The notes beneath the pieces are model-generated. The model saw only the letters and a list, made by a program, of their open reading frames with translations, made no database searches and was not told where the DNA came from. A DNA stretch of 64,000 bases from contig CM054061.1 of NCBI GenBank assembly GCA_028641055.1, positions 54,230,081 through 54,294,080 on the forward strand, written 5' to 3'. Shown here in pieces: positions 30,438 to 42,459 of this stretch. Origin of the DNA: Alopecurus myosuroides. Taxonomy: Eukaryota; Streptophyta; Magnoliopsida; Poales; Poaceae. A program made the position numbers and the translations under genes. The first letter of the stretch is position 1, and each line of letters begins with the position of its first letter.

Positions 30438-33400
30438 ATGCCGCCAACAAGGAACACCCCGCCTGAGCCACCGCCAATCACGGAGCTGTTGACTCAGATG
30501 ACCCAAGTCATGACGCAGATGGCCCAGTTCCAGACTAATCAGCACAACAACCAGACCGCTCCACGAGTCAGTATCAAGGAGTTTCTCAGTCTGGGCCCAA
30601 GAGCTTTCGTGGCAACACGCGAGCCTCTGGATGCTGATGACTGGATCCGTGAGATAGCTAAGGCTCTGGAGATTGCTCACGTTGCTGAGGAAGACAAGGT
30701 CAAGTATGGCTCCTATCTGCTGAAGGGTCAGGCAGCTACTTGGTGGGAAAACTACCAGACCATAAGAGCTGGCTATCCAATCACCTGGGGTTGTTTCAAG
30801 GAAGCTTTCCTGAAGCACCACATTCCAGATGGTCTCATGGAAAGGATGCGTGAAGAGTTTTGCTCACTCAAGCAGGGCAAGCTGGACGTCATTGGCTATC
30901 AGAGTGAGTTCAATCGCCTCGCTCGTTACGCTGGTGATGAGGTGTCCACTGAGGCTAAGAAGATGGCAAGGTTCCGCAGAGGTTTTAACCTGGAACTCAA
31001 GTACGCCCTCACCAACATCAAGGCCAACAACTTCGAGGAGCTCGTTAACACCGCGCTCAATGAAGAAAATGGGCGCAAGGCGTTCGAGGAGTCTCGCAAG
31101 CACTCGCGTGAGGGTGGTTCCTCCTCCAACATGACCACCCCTCCGCAGAAGCGTCGCATCTGGGTGCCAAATGCTGCTGTCACTCGGGCTCCATACGCCC
31201 AAGCTTCTCCAGGCTTCGCTCCCCGCCCACCCAACCCTGCTCAGATGCATGATCAGAGGGCTTCGATGGGGCAGCCAAGGCCAGGGCCTCCTCGTGTCGT
31301 CACTTGCTACAAGTGCAAGCAGACGGGGCACTACGCCGACAAGTGCACGCAGAGGCAGCTACCTCCACCACCACCTCGTCCCAACACAAACCAGGCAATG
31401 GTGCGCGCTCCCCCGCCTAAAGCCTTCAACTCCAACAACAGGCCTGTCGGGAGGACCGCAAGGGTGAATCATGTCAAGATCGACAAAGCTGAGGAAGCTC
31501 CTGACGTCGTTCTCGGTATATTACCCGTAAACTCTTTTCCAGCTAAAGTGTTGTTTGATACCGGAGCATCACATTCTTTCGTGTCAAAGACTTTTGCCGC
31601 AACATACAATCTAATTGTGGTTCCACTAAGCAATCAAATCACCGTTCACTCACCGGGATCTCAAATGTTGACTTCCAAGATAAGTAAGGATAATCAAGGA
31701 CACATATTCCTTGCTTCCCTCATGTTGCTGGGAAATTCTGACATTGATGTCATTCTTGGTATGGATTGGCTGAAAGCTAATAAAGCTAGAATTGACTGTG
31801 CTCAAAAGTCAATAACTCTATTCCACCCTTCTGGCCAGATAGTCTATTCTCCAAATGAATCAAATTCTGTTCAGCTATGCACCCTCGATGCAAAACCTCT
31901 TCCTTCAATTGAAAATGTTCCGGTGGTTTGTGAATTCCCTGACGTCTTTCCAGAAGAGTTGCCAGGGATGCCTCCGGACAGAGCAGTTGAGTTCGTGATC
32001 GAGCTTGAACCAGGTACTGCTCCAATCTCTAAGCATCCATACAAGATAGCTCCTCCTGAACTGAAACTGTTAAAGGAGCAAATCGATATGTACATGGAAA
32101 AAGGTTACATTCAACCTAGTTCCTCGGCTTGGGGTTGCCCAACTCTGTTCGTTGCGAAGAAGGATCACACAAAGAGACTCGTTGTTGACTATCGTCCTCT
32201 TAACGAGAAAACCATCAAAAACAAGTATCCAATTCCTCGTATCGATGATCTTTTTGATCAACTTGCTGGAGCCACAATATTCTCCAAGTTGGACTTGAGA
32301 ATGGGTTACCATCAAATAAAGATCAGAAAAGAGGATATTCCAAAAACAGCCTTCACCACTCGCTACGGTCTATATGAATTCACCGTCATGTCCTTTGGTC
32401 TCACCAATGCACCGACGACATTCTCTCGACTCATGAATTCTGTTTTCCATGAATACCTCGACAAGTTCGTTGTGGTATATCTTGATGACATTCTTGTCTA
32501 TTCAAAATCCGAGGAAGAGCATGAAGAACACCTTCGTCTCAATCTCATGAAACTTCGCGAGCATCGTCTATATGCCAAATTCTCCAAATGTGAGTTCTGG
32601 ATTCCAGAAGTTGCTTACCTTGGTCATGTCATCTCCGCCAAGGGCATAGCCATTGATCCAGAAAAGGTTAAAGCAATTGTTGATTGGAAACCTCCTAAGA
32701 CGGTGAAGCAAGTAAGAAGTTTTCTTGGCTTAGCTAGCTATTGTCGTCGTTTCGTCCAAAACTTTTCCAAGATTGCCAAACCTCTCACTGATCTCACAAA
32801 GAAGGACAAGAAGTTCGTTTGGTCTCCACAATGTGACGAAAGTTTCAATCTCCTGAAGACTAAACTCACTTCTACACCAGTTCTGGTTGGCCCAGATCCT
32901 ACCAAACCTTTCCAGATATTCTGTGATGCTTCTCTCCAAGGTCTAGGTGCAGTTCTTATGCAAGAACGTCAAGTTGTGGCTTATGCTTCACGTCAGTTGA
33001 ACGCACATGAGCTCAATTATCCCACTCATGACCTTGAACTTGCAGCAGTTGTGTTTGCCCTCAAGAAATGGAGACAATACTTGTTGGGTAACCGCACTGA
33101 AATCTTTTCCGATCATAAGAGCCTGAAATACATCTTCACTCAACCAGATAAAAACCTCAGGCAAAGGAGGTGGATTGAAAAGATTAAGGACTTTGATCTT
33201 ACCATTTCTTACACTCCAGGCAAGGCTAATGTTATGGCCGATGCTCTCAGTCGCAAGTCGTATTGCAATAATCTCATGATCATGGAAAGCCAACCTCCTC
33301 TTCATGAAGAATTCCAGAAGCTGAACCTTGGTCTTGTTCCTCAAGGCTATCTTGCGAACTTGACAGCCAGTCCAACTCTCGAGGACAAGATTCGTTCTGA

Positions 33401-34817
33401 ACAACTTCGTGATGCTGAAATCAAGAAGATGGTAGAACACATCAAAGAAGGCAAGGAGAAATTTAAGTCCTTCTCAATTGATGACAAGGGAACTGTGTTC
33501 TTCGAAGGACGCATTGCAGTTCCTCAAGTTCAAAGTCTCAAAGATGTCATTCTCAAGGAGGCTCATGATACTCCTCTCTCCATACACCCTGGAAGTACAA
33601 AGATGTACCAGGATCTTAAGACACTGTATTGGTGGCCTGGCATGAAACGTGAAATTGCTCAATACGTTTCTGAATGCGACGTTTGTCAACGTGTTAAGGC
33701 AGTTCATCAGAAAACAGCCGGTCTTCTCCAACCACTGAAAATCCCTGAGTGGAAGTGGGACATGATTGAAATGGACTTCGTCACTGGTTTTCCAAAGTCC
33801 AAGAAGGGCAACGATGCAATCTTCGTTGTTATTGATCGTATCACTAAAGTAGCTCACTTCTTTGCTGTCAAAGAAACAATCTCAGCTAGCCAGTTAGCAG
33901 AGCTCTACACCGCAAAGATTGTTCCTCTTCATGGTGTTCCATTGGAAATAAGCTCAGACCGTGGAAGCATATTCACTTCTCATTTCTAGAAAAGCTTTCA
34001 AGAAGCATTGGGCACCAAACTTCTGTTCAGTACAGCCTATCACCCTCAGTCTCAAGGGCAAGTCGAAAGAGTCAATCAGATTCTCGAGGATATGCTCAGA
34101 GCATGTGGTCTCTCCTTTGGCATGAAATGGGAGGAATGTCTTCTATATGCTGAATTCTCCTACAACAACAGCTTCCAGGCAAGCCTAGGCATGGCACCAT
34201 TTGAAGCTCTATATGGCCGCAGATGCAGGAGTCTAATCAATTGGTCTGGAGCTGGTGAACGTTCACTCTTAGGCCCTGACATTGTTAAGGAAGCCGAAGA
34301 GAAAGTTTGCATCATTCGTGACAATCTCAAGATTGCTCAGTCTCGTCAGAAAAGCTACTATGACAGCAAACACAGGGATATGATCTATGCACCTGGTGAC
34401 AAAGCATATCTCCGTGTAACTCCCCTCAGAGACACTCATCGTTTTGGTGTGAAAGGAAAGCTTGCACCAAGATACATTGGTCCTTTCAACATTCTCTCAA
34501 GGCGTGCGGAAAATGCCTATCGTCTTGAACTTCCAGAAAAACTATCCAAGGTGCACGATGTGTTTCACGTGTCACAGCTCAAGAGGTGTTTCAAAGATCC
34601 AGATCGTGCAGTTGATCATGATTCCATTGAACTGCAAGAAGATCTATCTTATGAGGAGCACCCTGTTCGAATTCTCGATGAGACCGAGCGTAAGACTCGC
34701 AACAAGAGCACCAAGTTCTTAAAAGTGCAGTGGTCTCATCATTCCGATAAAGAGGCAACGTGGGAGACCGAAGAGGATCTTCGCAAGAAGTATCCGGACC
34801 TTTTCTCTTCTCAGTAG
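30438..34817 (+). pseudogene. Element E gag-pol polyprotein with chromodomain, one in-frame TAG
   Basis: A single frame of 1,459 codons starts [13 protein letters not shown], where TTCCATTCAG/GATG again puts an acceptor beside the start. Order: retrotransposon Gag core ([11 protein letters not shown], about 97); CCHC knuckle C290-C303 ([14 protein letters not shown]); aspartic protease FDTGASHSF (D374); RT with YLDD (D683, D684); RNase H ([14 protein letters not shown]); integrase HHCC finger (ending CDVCQRVK); and integrase core D1113, D1174, E1210, the D-D-35-E spacing. The C-terminal chromodomain (KFLKVQWSHHSDKEATWE) targets integration to modified chromatin in this family. One TAG at 33,987-33,989, codon 1184, truncates it between the second Asp and the Glu; the family usually has Trp there, so a G-to-A change is likely. 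Everything else reads through. Confidence 0.92.
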
Positions 34818-34840
34818 GAATCTCGGGGCGCGATTCCTTC

Positions 34841-34849
34841 AAGGGGGCG
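34841..34849 (+). promoter_or_regulatory. Polypurine tract of element E
   Basis: AAGGGGGCG ends three bases before the right LTR. Confidence 0.75.
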
Positions 34850-34852
34850 TTT

Positions 34853-37800
34853 TGTAACATCCCAAGTATGAAAATCACCTTTAGAATGTTTGCTAATTGT
34901 TATTTTATGTTTTGCATCATGGCATCTTAATCATTGCATTTGTTTTCCATTTGTTTTCATCTGTTTCCCTTTGTTTTCCCATTTGAAATTCAAACAATAT
35001 TCAAATGTGTTGTTTCATACTTGCTCTGTTACAATTTTCAAATAAAAATATTCAAATAAAAACAGCTATTTGTTTCCATTAAAATATAAAGCTCAAACTA
35101 TTAACTTGTACTTTTAATAAGTCACTTAATTCAATTTGCATTCAAATTCAATTAAAATTCCAAACAGCAACTATTTGAAATTTATGAAAATTACAAAACA
35201 CTTCCATCTTTTGTTTCAAATAATTTGAGGGTTCAAACTATTTAAGTGTTTCTTTTTAATTATTCATTTGAATATCAAAATTCATTCAAATTCAACCAAA
35301 TTTCAAACAACAACATAATTTAAATTTTGTTGGAAAACAAAAGTTGTACAATGATGTTTCTGTAATGCCTAACCTATAACAAATTTTCCTAAATTTTTCT
35401 ACCCCAAAAAGCCTACCCTTTTCTTCCTATTTCTTTTCAGCAAAAAAAAAACAGAACAGAGAAAAAAAAAATGAAACGCAGAGGGAGGCAGCAGGCCCAG
35501 CCCACCAAAATCGGCCTGCTACCCTCCTCCTTCTCCTACCTTCGTACGGCAGCGCGATGCCGCTGTCCACGTCGACAGCAGCGCGCAGCAGACGGCTACG
35601 AGCTCCTCCCCTCTCCCTTATAAACCCTAGGCCTCGAGCCCCTCTGCCCTAGCCCTAGTCCTCCCTCTCACCGCCGCGGCGCCGTTCTTCTTCTTCCCTG
35701 CACCACCTCCTCTCTCTGAATTTTCCCACCGCCGATCGCCACCTCTCTGAATCCCCGATGATCGCCGCGCCTCCGTAGCCCCTCCTCGCTGGTTAAGTAC
35801 GGGGATCAGAACCCCGTGTTGCCGCCGTCCTCCTCAACCTCTCCGCAGTGGCTGAGGGCCACTGATTCACCGCCGCCGTCCTCGACGTCATCGCCGTCGT
35901 CCACTGCCCCGAGCACCGCCCCCTCCTCCGTTTCCTTCACGGTGAGCTCACCTTCCTCTCTCCCTTACCTCTCTGTCAAGCGCACGCACCACCCCTAGAC
36001 ACCCTAGCACGCGACAGCATGAGCACGCAGCCCACCGCAGTAGCAGCGGCTAGCCGCCGGCGGCTGCCTCCCGTCGGGTTTCAGTTAACTAAAACCAATT
36101 TCAGTTTCGTCAGTATTGTACGCGAGCAACACCTCATACCCCCCGCGCCTCCCTTACTGTCAACAAACGCAACGCCAGCGCAGTGGCAGCAGCGCTGCTT
36201 GCGCGAGCCCGCGGTCGAGGGATCGATCCCCGCCCCCGCGAATTAATCCACACTTTTTCGCCAACGAGCGCTGACAGGCAGGCCCCCCTGTCAGCGACCC
36301 TGTGGCCACGCAAGCGCCACGTGAGCGCCACGGAGGCCAGGGCCCACTGGCAGTGGCCTATTGTAGGTCACTGCGCGGTGTAATTAGTTTTCTGCCCCAG
36401 TTTTCTTTTATTTTTAGGTCCTTTCTAATTACAGATTAGTCCATGTTTTAAAAATACAAATAACTTTTGATTTACAACTTCAAATAGAATAAATGAAATA
36501 TGTATACTGAACCAAATTTAATTCTCTACCAATTTGAATCATTTGTTTTCTGTTTTGAACATTTCAAATTGTTTCAAAATTCAAATTCAAACAACTCCTT
36601 TTAAATTTGGTTAAATTTATAACTAATTCAAACTTAATTCAATTGTCACATATAAAATATGTTTTCCATGCCATTTTGAACCACCTTTTCAAATATAAAA
36701 TTTGTTTCATGTTTTGAATAATTAAAATTGGTTAACTAATTTAAACCTTGTTTAAATCATTTAAAATTTGCTAAATTCATAACTTGCTCAAATTAAATTA
36801 TTTTTGAACCTATAAAATATGTTTTCAAACCAGAAAAGTATAAACTTTTTAAATATGAATTTGGTTTAATGTTTTGAACAAATAAAAATGCAAATAAATT
36901 CATACTTGAATTAAATTCATTTAAATCTTATTTAAACTTGTTTAATTCCCAATTAATTCATATTAATTCCTTTTTCAATAATTGAAACATGTAATCCACC
37001 TAAAATTTTGTGTACTTTCCAAATATGAACTTTGTTATCTGTTTTGAACAATTTAAATTGGTGAAAACAACAAATGCTTGTGTAACACCTTTAAGGACCC
37101 AAAATTTCATAACTTAATAAATAAAACTCCAAACTTGGTAAACTTCATTTCAAATTGTTTCTATTGTTGTTTTCTTTTTGTTTTCCCCATCCATGCATCA
37201 TGCTAATCCACTTTCACATGTTGCATAGTTGTAGAACAATTATTTCAACCTTAACTCATGGGCTTTCCATATGCAATCCAAATTGCATACTGGTCCATTT
37301 AATCATGTTATGTTACCATGTCAACTAGTTTATTTTTTATGCATCAATTAAATGGTCATGCATCATCCCATGATTGTGCACTATTCCATGTTATTGATTG
37401 TTGTCTCTCTACGTTGTTTGTTTGCTTCTTCTCGAATAGACGACGACGTTGAGACATACGATACTTACGACACCCCTTCTGAGGATCTAGCTCAGTACCA
37501 GGCTGCTGAGTTTGCAGGCAAGTATTCACTCACATGAACCATTGTGTTCCTTTCCACATTGGATATTGATACTTTCCGTTGTCTATTCTGCTAGCCATAT
37601 GAATCGTTGCTTCTGTTCCGAACCTATCACATGTTATCCTTTAACCCTGATATAGCCTCACCTCCACACCTATAACCTCGTTGCTTGTTGCCCGTGTCTT
37701 ACTAGCATGCTTAGGGTTGTTTCTGCTCGAGTCTGTTACCCGTTACTTTCTGTACCATATTTTTATTATGCTCTGGGGCTCGATGTTAAACAACAATCCT

Positions 37801-39267
37801 GTTAATGTTATGGTTAATAATAATTTGATGATAAGGCACCGGCAGGAGGCCCGGCGTGGTTTTGAGGCCTGCTAGTGTCGACCCTAATTAGGAAAAGGGT
37901 CTTGTCTACTGATCCATGTTGAGCGCACTATCCGCATGTGGGAAGCGTGTATGGGCGCCCCCCTCAAATTGATTCGATTCGCATCTCGTCCAAATCGCCT
38001 CATTTAGTTCGGGTTTTCCATTTGCCGCATGCATATGTATTTGCGAACCCAGGCCAGGGTGGAACTTTTGTAGTCGGCATTTAGGGAGACACGTTCTTAG
38101 AGTGCTATGAGGGTCCCCTTTTCTTCGTGGGGCTTGATTAGCCGTGCGCTCAATTGCACGGGGTTCTTTGGGCTTGATGCGAAGAAGAGTTGAGTTGTGT
38201 TGAGTGCCCCGCTTGGTGGGAGGCATTCCATCTGGCGGGTTATTCTTACGTGTACGGCCAAATTGGTGCACCCCTGCAGGGTAAATCTTCTCGAGAAGCC
38301 GTGTTTTCCGCGGTTATGGATGACTTGGTGAAAGTACTGGCTAACAAGTACTCAGAACAACTTACACCTAACTAATGATAACTTGACTAGTAATAATCTT
38401 ATTGACACAATAATTTGAACCATCATTAATCCAACTGTGTGAGTTTATCCTCGGATTGCTTCTTTGGATAAGGGGCGAGATCCAGGATGGGTTTGTTTGG
38501 GTGGTTAGTTGTAGTTGGTTACGATACGCTATCTTATCTCCTTTCTGTTAGCGGGAAGTTATAGCATGTTTCTGTAGTTGGTTAGTGCAGACCGCTGCCG
38601 CATCTTTTGTATCACCCTTTCTTCCGTTGAACCCAAAGCATCTGTGCTTGGTGTTGACGGGTACACTTTGGTGAATTGTGAGTCTTGCTTGCCAGTACGT
38701 TTATGTACTGACCCCTTTGGGGCTGTGGTTTCCGCAGACTACGCTTACGAGGATCCCCGTGATGGCTACTACGTGGAGTATGACGAGGCTGCTGACGAGT
38801 AGATAGCGGACCCGGGCAGGATCCGAGACTTCGTGGATGGGCTCCGTCTTTTCGTTTCCGGCCTCTTAGGCCTATTTGGATCTTGTCTGTACTCAGACAT
38901 TTTGGATGCTTCCGCTGTGTTGTAATGATGATATGTTGGGACATGTGTCCTCTGGATGATTGTATTTGCTATCTCTGCTCTAGTGAGAGCTATTTGCAAC
39001 TTATTTCTATTTATTTGTGTCTTAGAGATCTGTTGTGATATCACTTGTTCAAATGCCGTTGACGTACCATGTGTGTATGTTATGAAGTACGTCAACGGAA
39101 GTGTCCTGATTTCTACGGGATGGTTTACGCAGACGATGGATAGTAGAGAATGGTTGTCACACGTTTACGTGTTGGCCTGCTCATATTGAGATGTCCGGTT
39201 GGCCCCGTAAGCCATTTCCCTACTGTTTAGCGGACTGTGAGTATCCTCTAGAAGTCCGGGTGCGACA
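34853..39267 (+). repeat. Element E 3' LTR (4,415 bp)
   Basis: Near-identical to 24,471-28,870, with the same TATA box (35,619) and splice-like signals (37,440-37,517 and 38,738-38,802). It carries a 21-bp segment near 35,875-35,900 that the left LTR lacks. TSD TGTAT follows. Confidence 0.95.
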
Positions 39268-39272
39268 TGTAT

Positions 39273-41380
39273 CTCATGGTATGATAAGAAATTGTAAATA
39301 TAGCTTTGTGAACTAACCCATGATATGTGTGTGTGGCATTTCTATGTGTGGTTAGGTATCTTTCCATGGGCATGAACCAAAAGGAAGATTTCCTATATAG
39401 CCCGTGGTCTATGTCGTCGTCAAGCGGTGTTCGTCATCTAGCTTGACGTGGAAGCTCAAGTGAAGCATCTAGAAGATATCCTATGCTTGATTCTTGCCAA
39501 CCTTTTGGAGATTGTGTCCTTGTGAAGATTTGCTGAGAAGGGTCTCTCCCATAATGGTGTATGGGGGAGCAACTTGCAAGTCTTCATCAAGCGGAGCTAG
39601 TGCTAGCAAGCGCAATCAAGAAAGAAGATCCAACTTGAGAGAGTCAAGATCGTCATCATCTATCTAAGGTGGAATGCTCAAGGAAAAGGTATAATCTTGA
39701 TAGGTTTTCTATTTTACCGGTCTCGTGTCTTCGGGAGACCGGGTTATAGGATAGATAGTCGTACTATCAAGAGGGGCTCTCAAGTGAGTAACGTGATCGA
39801 ATTGTTGTGGAGAGCTCAAACCTTTGCATACTTTGCATATGATCTTTCTTGGTTCTTATTTGGCTTTTGTATCCTTTGGGTTCTAGTGCTTGTCGTGATC
39901 TTCATGGCAAGCCAAGGTTTATCGAAAACGGTTTTGGTAAGAAAAACTTGTTGCGATTTCGCTGGTGAAAATATCCGGTTCAGATTTTAGAATGTTTCCA
40001 CACCTTCCATGTGTGGTAACTTCTCCATTCCTTTTTGTTTGGATAGTCCTTGTTATTACCTTTCCAACCCATTTGGATTCACCTTATTCGGAGTTCATTC
40101 GCAAAAGTTATGTGTGTTTTCGTGTTGGCGGTTTTATCGAGTGTTCCTATTTGAGAGGTCTAAACCTTTACCCATTTGGTTTTATCTTCCATTCATGTAC
40201 AATGATGTTTCTCTGCATATTCTTGTAGTGCTTGTTGTTGCGATTTCAACGAGCCCAAGAACATCGAAAACAGAGTCCATATGCAAAAGTTATAGCATTC
40301 CTCGTATCGGTTGTCAGTCTCACTGTTTGCATCCGGAATATTCCGGGGTCCGGATTATTCCGGACCAATCCGGCCTGGAAGCATTTTGGGCAGAAAACGG
40401 CTAGTTTTTTAGCACCTATTTAAGGGGCTTTCTTCCCCAAAGTCCCTAAGCCTTTCCCAACCCGTTTTTTCTCTCTCTCTCTCCACCATTGTTGACTATG
40501 GAAAGCTTGCTCCTCTCTCAATCCCTCCAATGATTTTTGCATATCTTTGAGGTAGAAGTTAGAGGAGATCTAGATCTACATTTCCACCAATCCATCCTCC
40601 TTCTTAGTGAGGGAAACCTAGTAGATCTTGATCTTGGAGTTCTTGGTGTTTCTCCATTGTTCTTCCTCACTTATTCCCCCATAAGCATTTGTTGCTTTTT
40701 TGGAATTTGAGAGTAGAGGATTCGAGCACTTGTGCTCTTGCCATTTGCATCAGTTACATTGGTTTGGTCTCTCCACGAGGATTCGTGGAAGTGAAAGATT
40801 GTGAGCTTGTTACTCTTGGGACATGGACCCTAGACGACTTGTGGTGTTCTTGGGAGCCTCCAATTGAGTTGTGGATGTGTGCCCCAAATTGAGGTGACAC
40901 CGAGAGCCTCCAATTGAGTTTTGGATGCGTGCCTCGGGTTTGAAGGTTGCCAATAGTGGAAGGTGAACTAGTCCTTTGTAGCGGGGTTCATCGGAGAATA
41001 GGGTGAGGCCTTTGTGGCGTTGAGTAGGCCTTCGTGGCGAGCTCACACCCCTCCAACGAGACGTACTCCCCTTTGTGGGAGGAACTCGGGAATACATCAT
41101 CTTCTCTGTGTGCCTCGGTTATTTCTATACCCGAGCTTTTTACTTATGCAATTTACATTGTGATAGCCTTCGTGGCGCTTGAAGTTATATATCTTGCTAT
41201 CACCTTGTTACTTGTCTTGCTTAGCATAAGTAGTTAGTGCATCTAGTTGACCATATAATATTTAGGTTGTATGCTTGTTAATTTAAACACCTAGTTTATT
41301 TCTGCATTTAGCAAGCCTTGGCCAGAAAAGTTTTAATCGCCTATTCACCCCCCCCTCTAGGCGACGTCGTTGTCCGTTCA
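39273..41380 (+). repeat. Element D 3' LTR, right piece
   Basis: Resumes the D LTR after element E and its TSD (CTCATGGTATGATAAG), ending TGTCCGTTCA. It has a single 31-bp unit near 39,541 and one CCGGAATATTCCGG at about 40,331. Confidence 0.93.
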
Positions 41381-42459
41381 ATATCATATGGAGTCTTGTC
41401 CAAGCCCTTGAGGATGTAGAGGCGGTTGGAGGAGTGGCATGCGGTGGATATGGCCTCGGCCCATAAATATTGGGGAGAAGTGTACTCCGCCAACATGGTC
41501 CTTGCCATATCGAAGAGAGTGCGGTTCTTCCTTTCGGCAACACCATTTTGTTGAGGAGTGTAAGTGGAGGAGTATTGATGACGAATGCCCTCTTCACTAA
41601 GGAATTCATTCAAAGTGTAGTTCTTGAACTCCGAACCATTATCACTCCTAATATCCATGATTTGCACATTGTGTTGACGTTGCACTTGGTTGGAGAAGTC
41701 GATGATGGTTTGTTGAGTCTCACTCTTGCATTTGAAGAAATATACCCAAGTGCATCTTGAATAGTCATCTACAATCACCAAGCAATACTTCTTGCCTCCG
41801 AGACTTGCCTCGGGCACATCACCAAAGAGATCAACATGGAGAAGATCCAAGATCCTCTTCGATGAAATAATAGTCTTGGCCTTGTGGGCCATTTTATGCA
41901 TCTTCCCTTCAACACACGACCTAAAAACGTGATCCTTCGAAAAAGAAACATTTTGTTTTAGTCCGACAATAAGGCCACCTTTGTGAAGACTTTGCAAAGT
42001 TCTCATGTCGACATGGGATAAGAGGCGATGCCACAACCATCCCACGTCTGCCTTTCCAAAAAGACACATTGTTTGAGAGTTGGTAGACTTCGAAAAGTCC
42101 ACCATGAACAACTCATTTTCAACATGTCCCACGTATGCGATGTCAAGAGTCTTGCTCCTCAAAAGGACCACAATATCTTCGTCAAAAAAGACGGAGAAAC
42201 CCATCTTTCCAAGAGAGCGGACAGAAAGTAAATTGAAACCAAGTGATTCAACAAGCATGACGTTCATGATAGTGATATCGGGAGCAATCACAACCTTGCC
42301 GAACCCGGATACCTTGGACGAGGACGAGTCTCCATAAGTGACGGTTGCTTGAATGTCATTTGGGCGCAACTCCGTCACAAGTTCTTTGCTTCCAGTCATA
42401 TGACTAGTGCATCCACTATCAATTATCCATTTATACCCACCGGAACCATAGTCCTGCAA
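41381..42459 (-). pseudogene. Element B protease and integrase, right of the D insertion
   Basis: From 42,459 downward: Copia protease WIIDSGCTSHMTGSKEL (catalytic Asp in DSG), then the integrase finger GWLWHRLLSHVDMRTL with CVEGK. The first Cys of the expected C-x2-C is Phe here (VFRSCVEGK; element A has VCRSC), which should break zinc binding. The catalytic core has LLHVDLFG, IRSDNGSEF and NGVAERKNR, so all three acidic residues remain. The frame stops at the element D insertion within TPYDI. Integrase would join cDNA to nuclear DNA. This segment has no stop of its own before D. Confidence 0.9.

Larger units (their letters stand above)
24471..39267 (+). mobile_element. Element E: Tekay/Del-type chromovirus (Gypsy), nearly intact
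   Basis: TGTAACATCCC at 24,471 and GGGTGCGACA ending 39,267 are the termini, flanked by perfect TGTAT repeats (24,466-24,470 and 39,268-39,272). LTRs are 4,400 and 4,415 bp and look about 99% identical by eye. The interior has an initiator-Met primer site, an extra ORF, one gag-pro-RT-RH-IN frame ending in a chromodomain, and AAGGGGGCG as polypurine tract. Only one nonsense codon was found in gag-pol. It is the innermost insertion of this arm, so it is younger than D, B and A. Confidence 0.95.
15929..41380 (+). mobile_element. Element D: gag-only Sirevirus-like Copia element, interrupted by E
   Basis: LTRs start TGAAAGTGCATG and end TGTCCGTTCA; ATATC flanks at 15,924-15,928 and 41,381-41,385. 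The primer site TGGTATCAGAGCC (18,503) abuts the left LTR and AAAATGGGGGAGAT abuts the right LTR. The 5.6-kb interior codes only a Gag-like protein. LTR motifs (CCGGAATATTCCGG palindromes and AGGCCTTTGTGGCG repeats) and the Gag coiled coil are shared with element B, so D is a non-autonomous relative. Its right LTR is split by chromovirus E. Confidence 0.92.

Noticed and set aside
32988..33440. Long minus-strand ORFs (also 33,474-33,857 and 30,354-30,821) opposite gag-pol
   Set aside because: Shadow frames of a strongly supported plus-strand polyprotein, with no domains.
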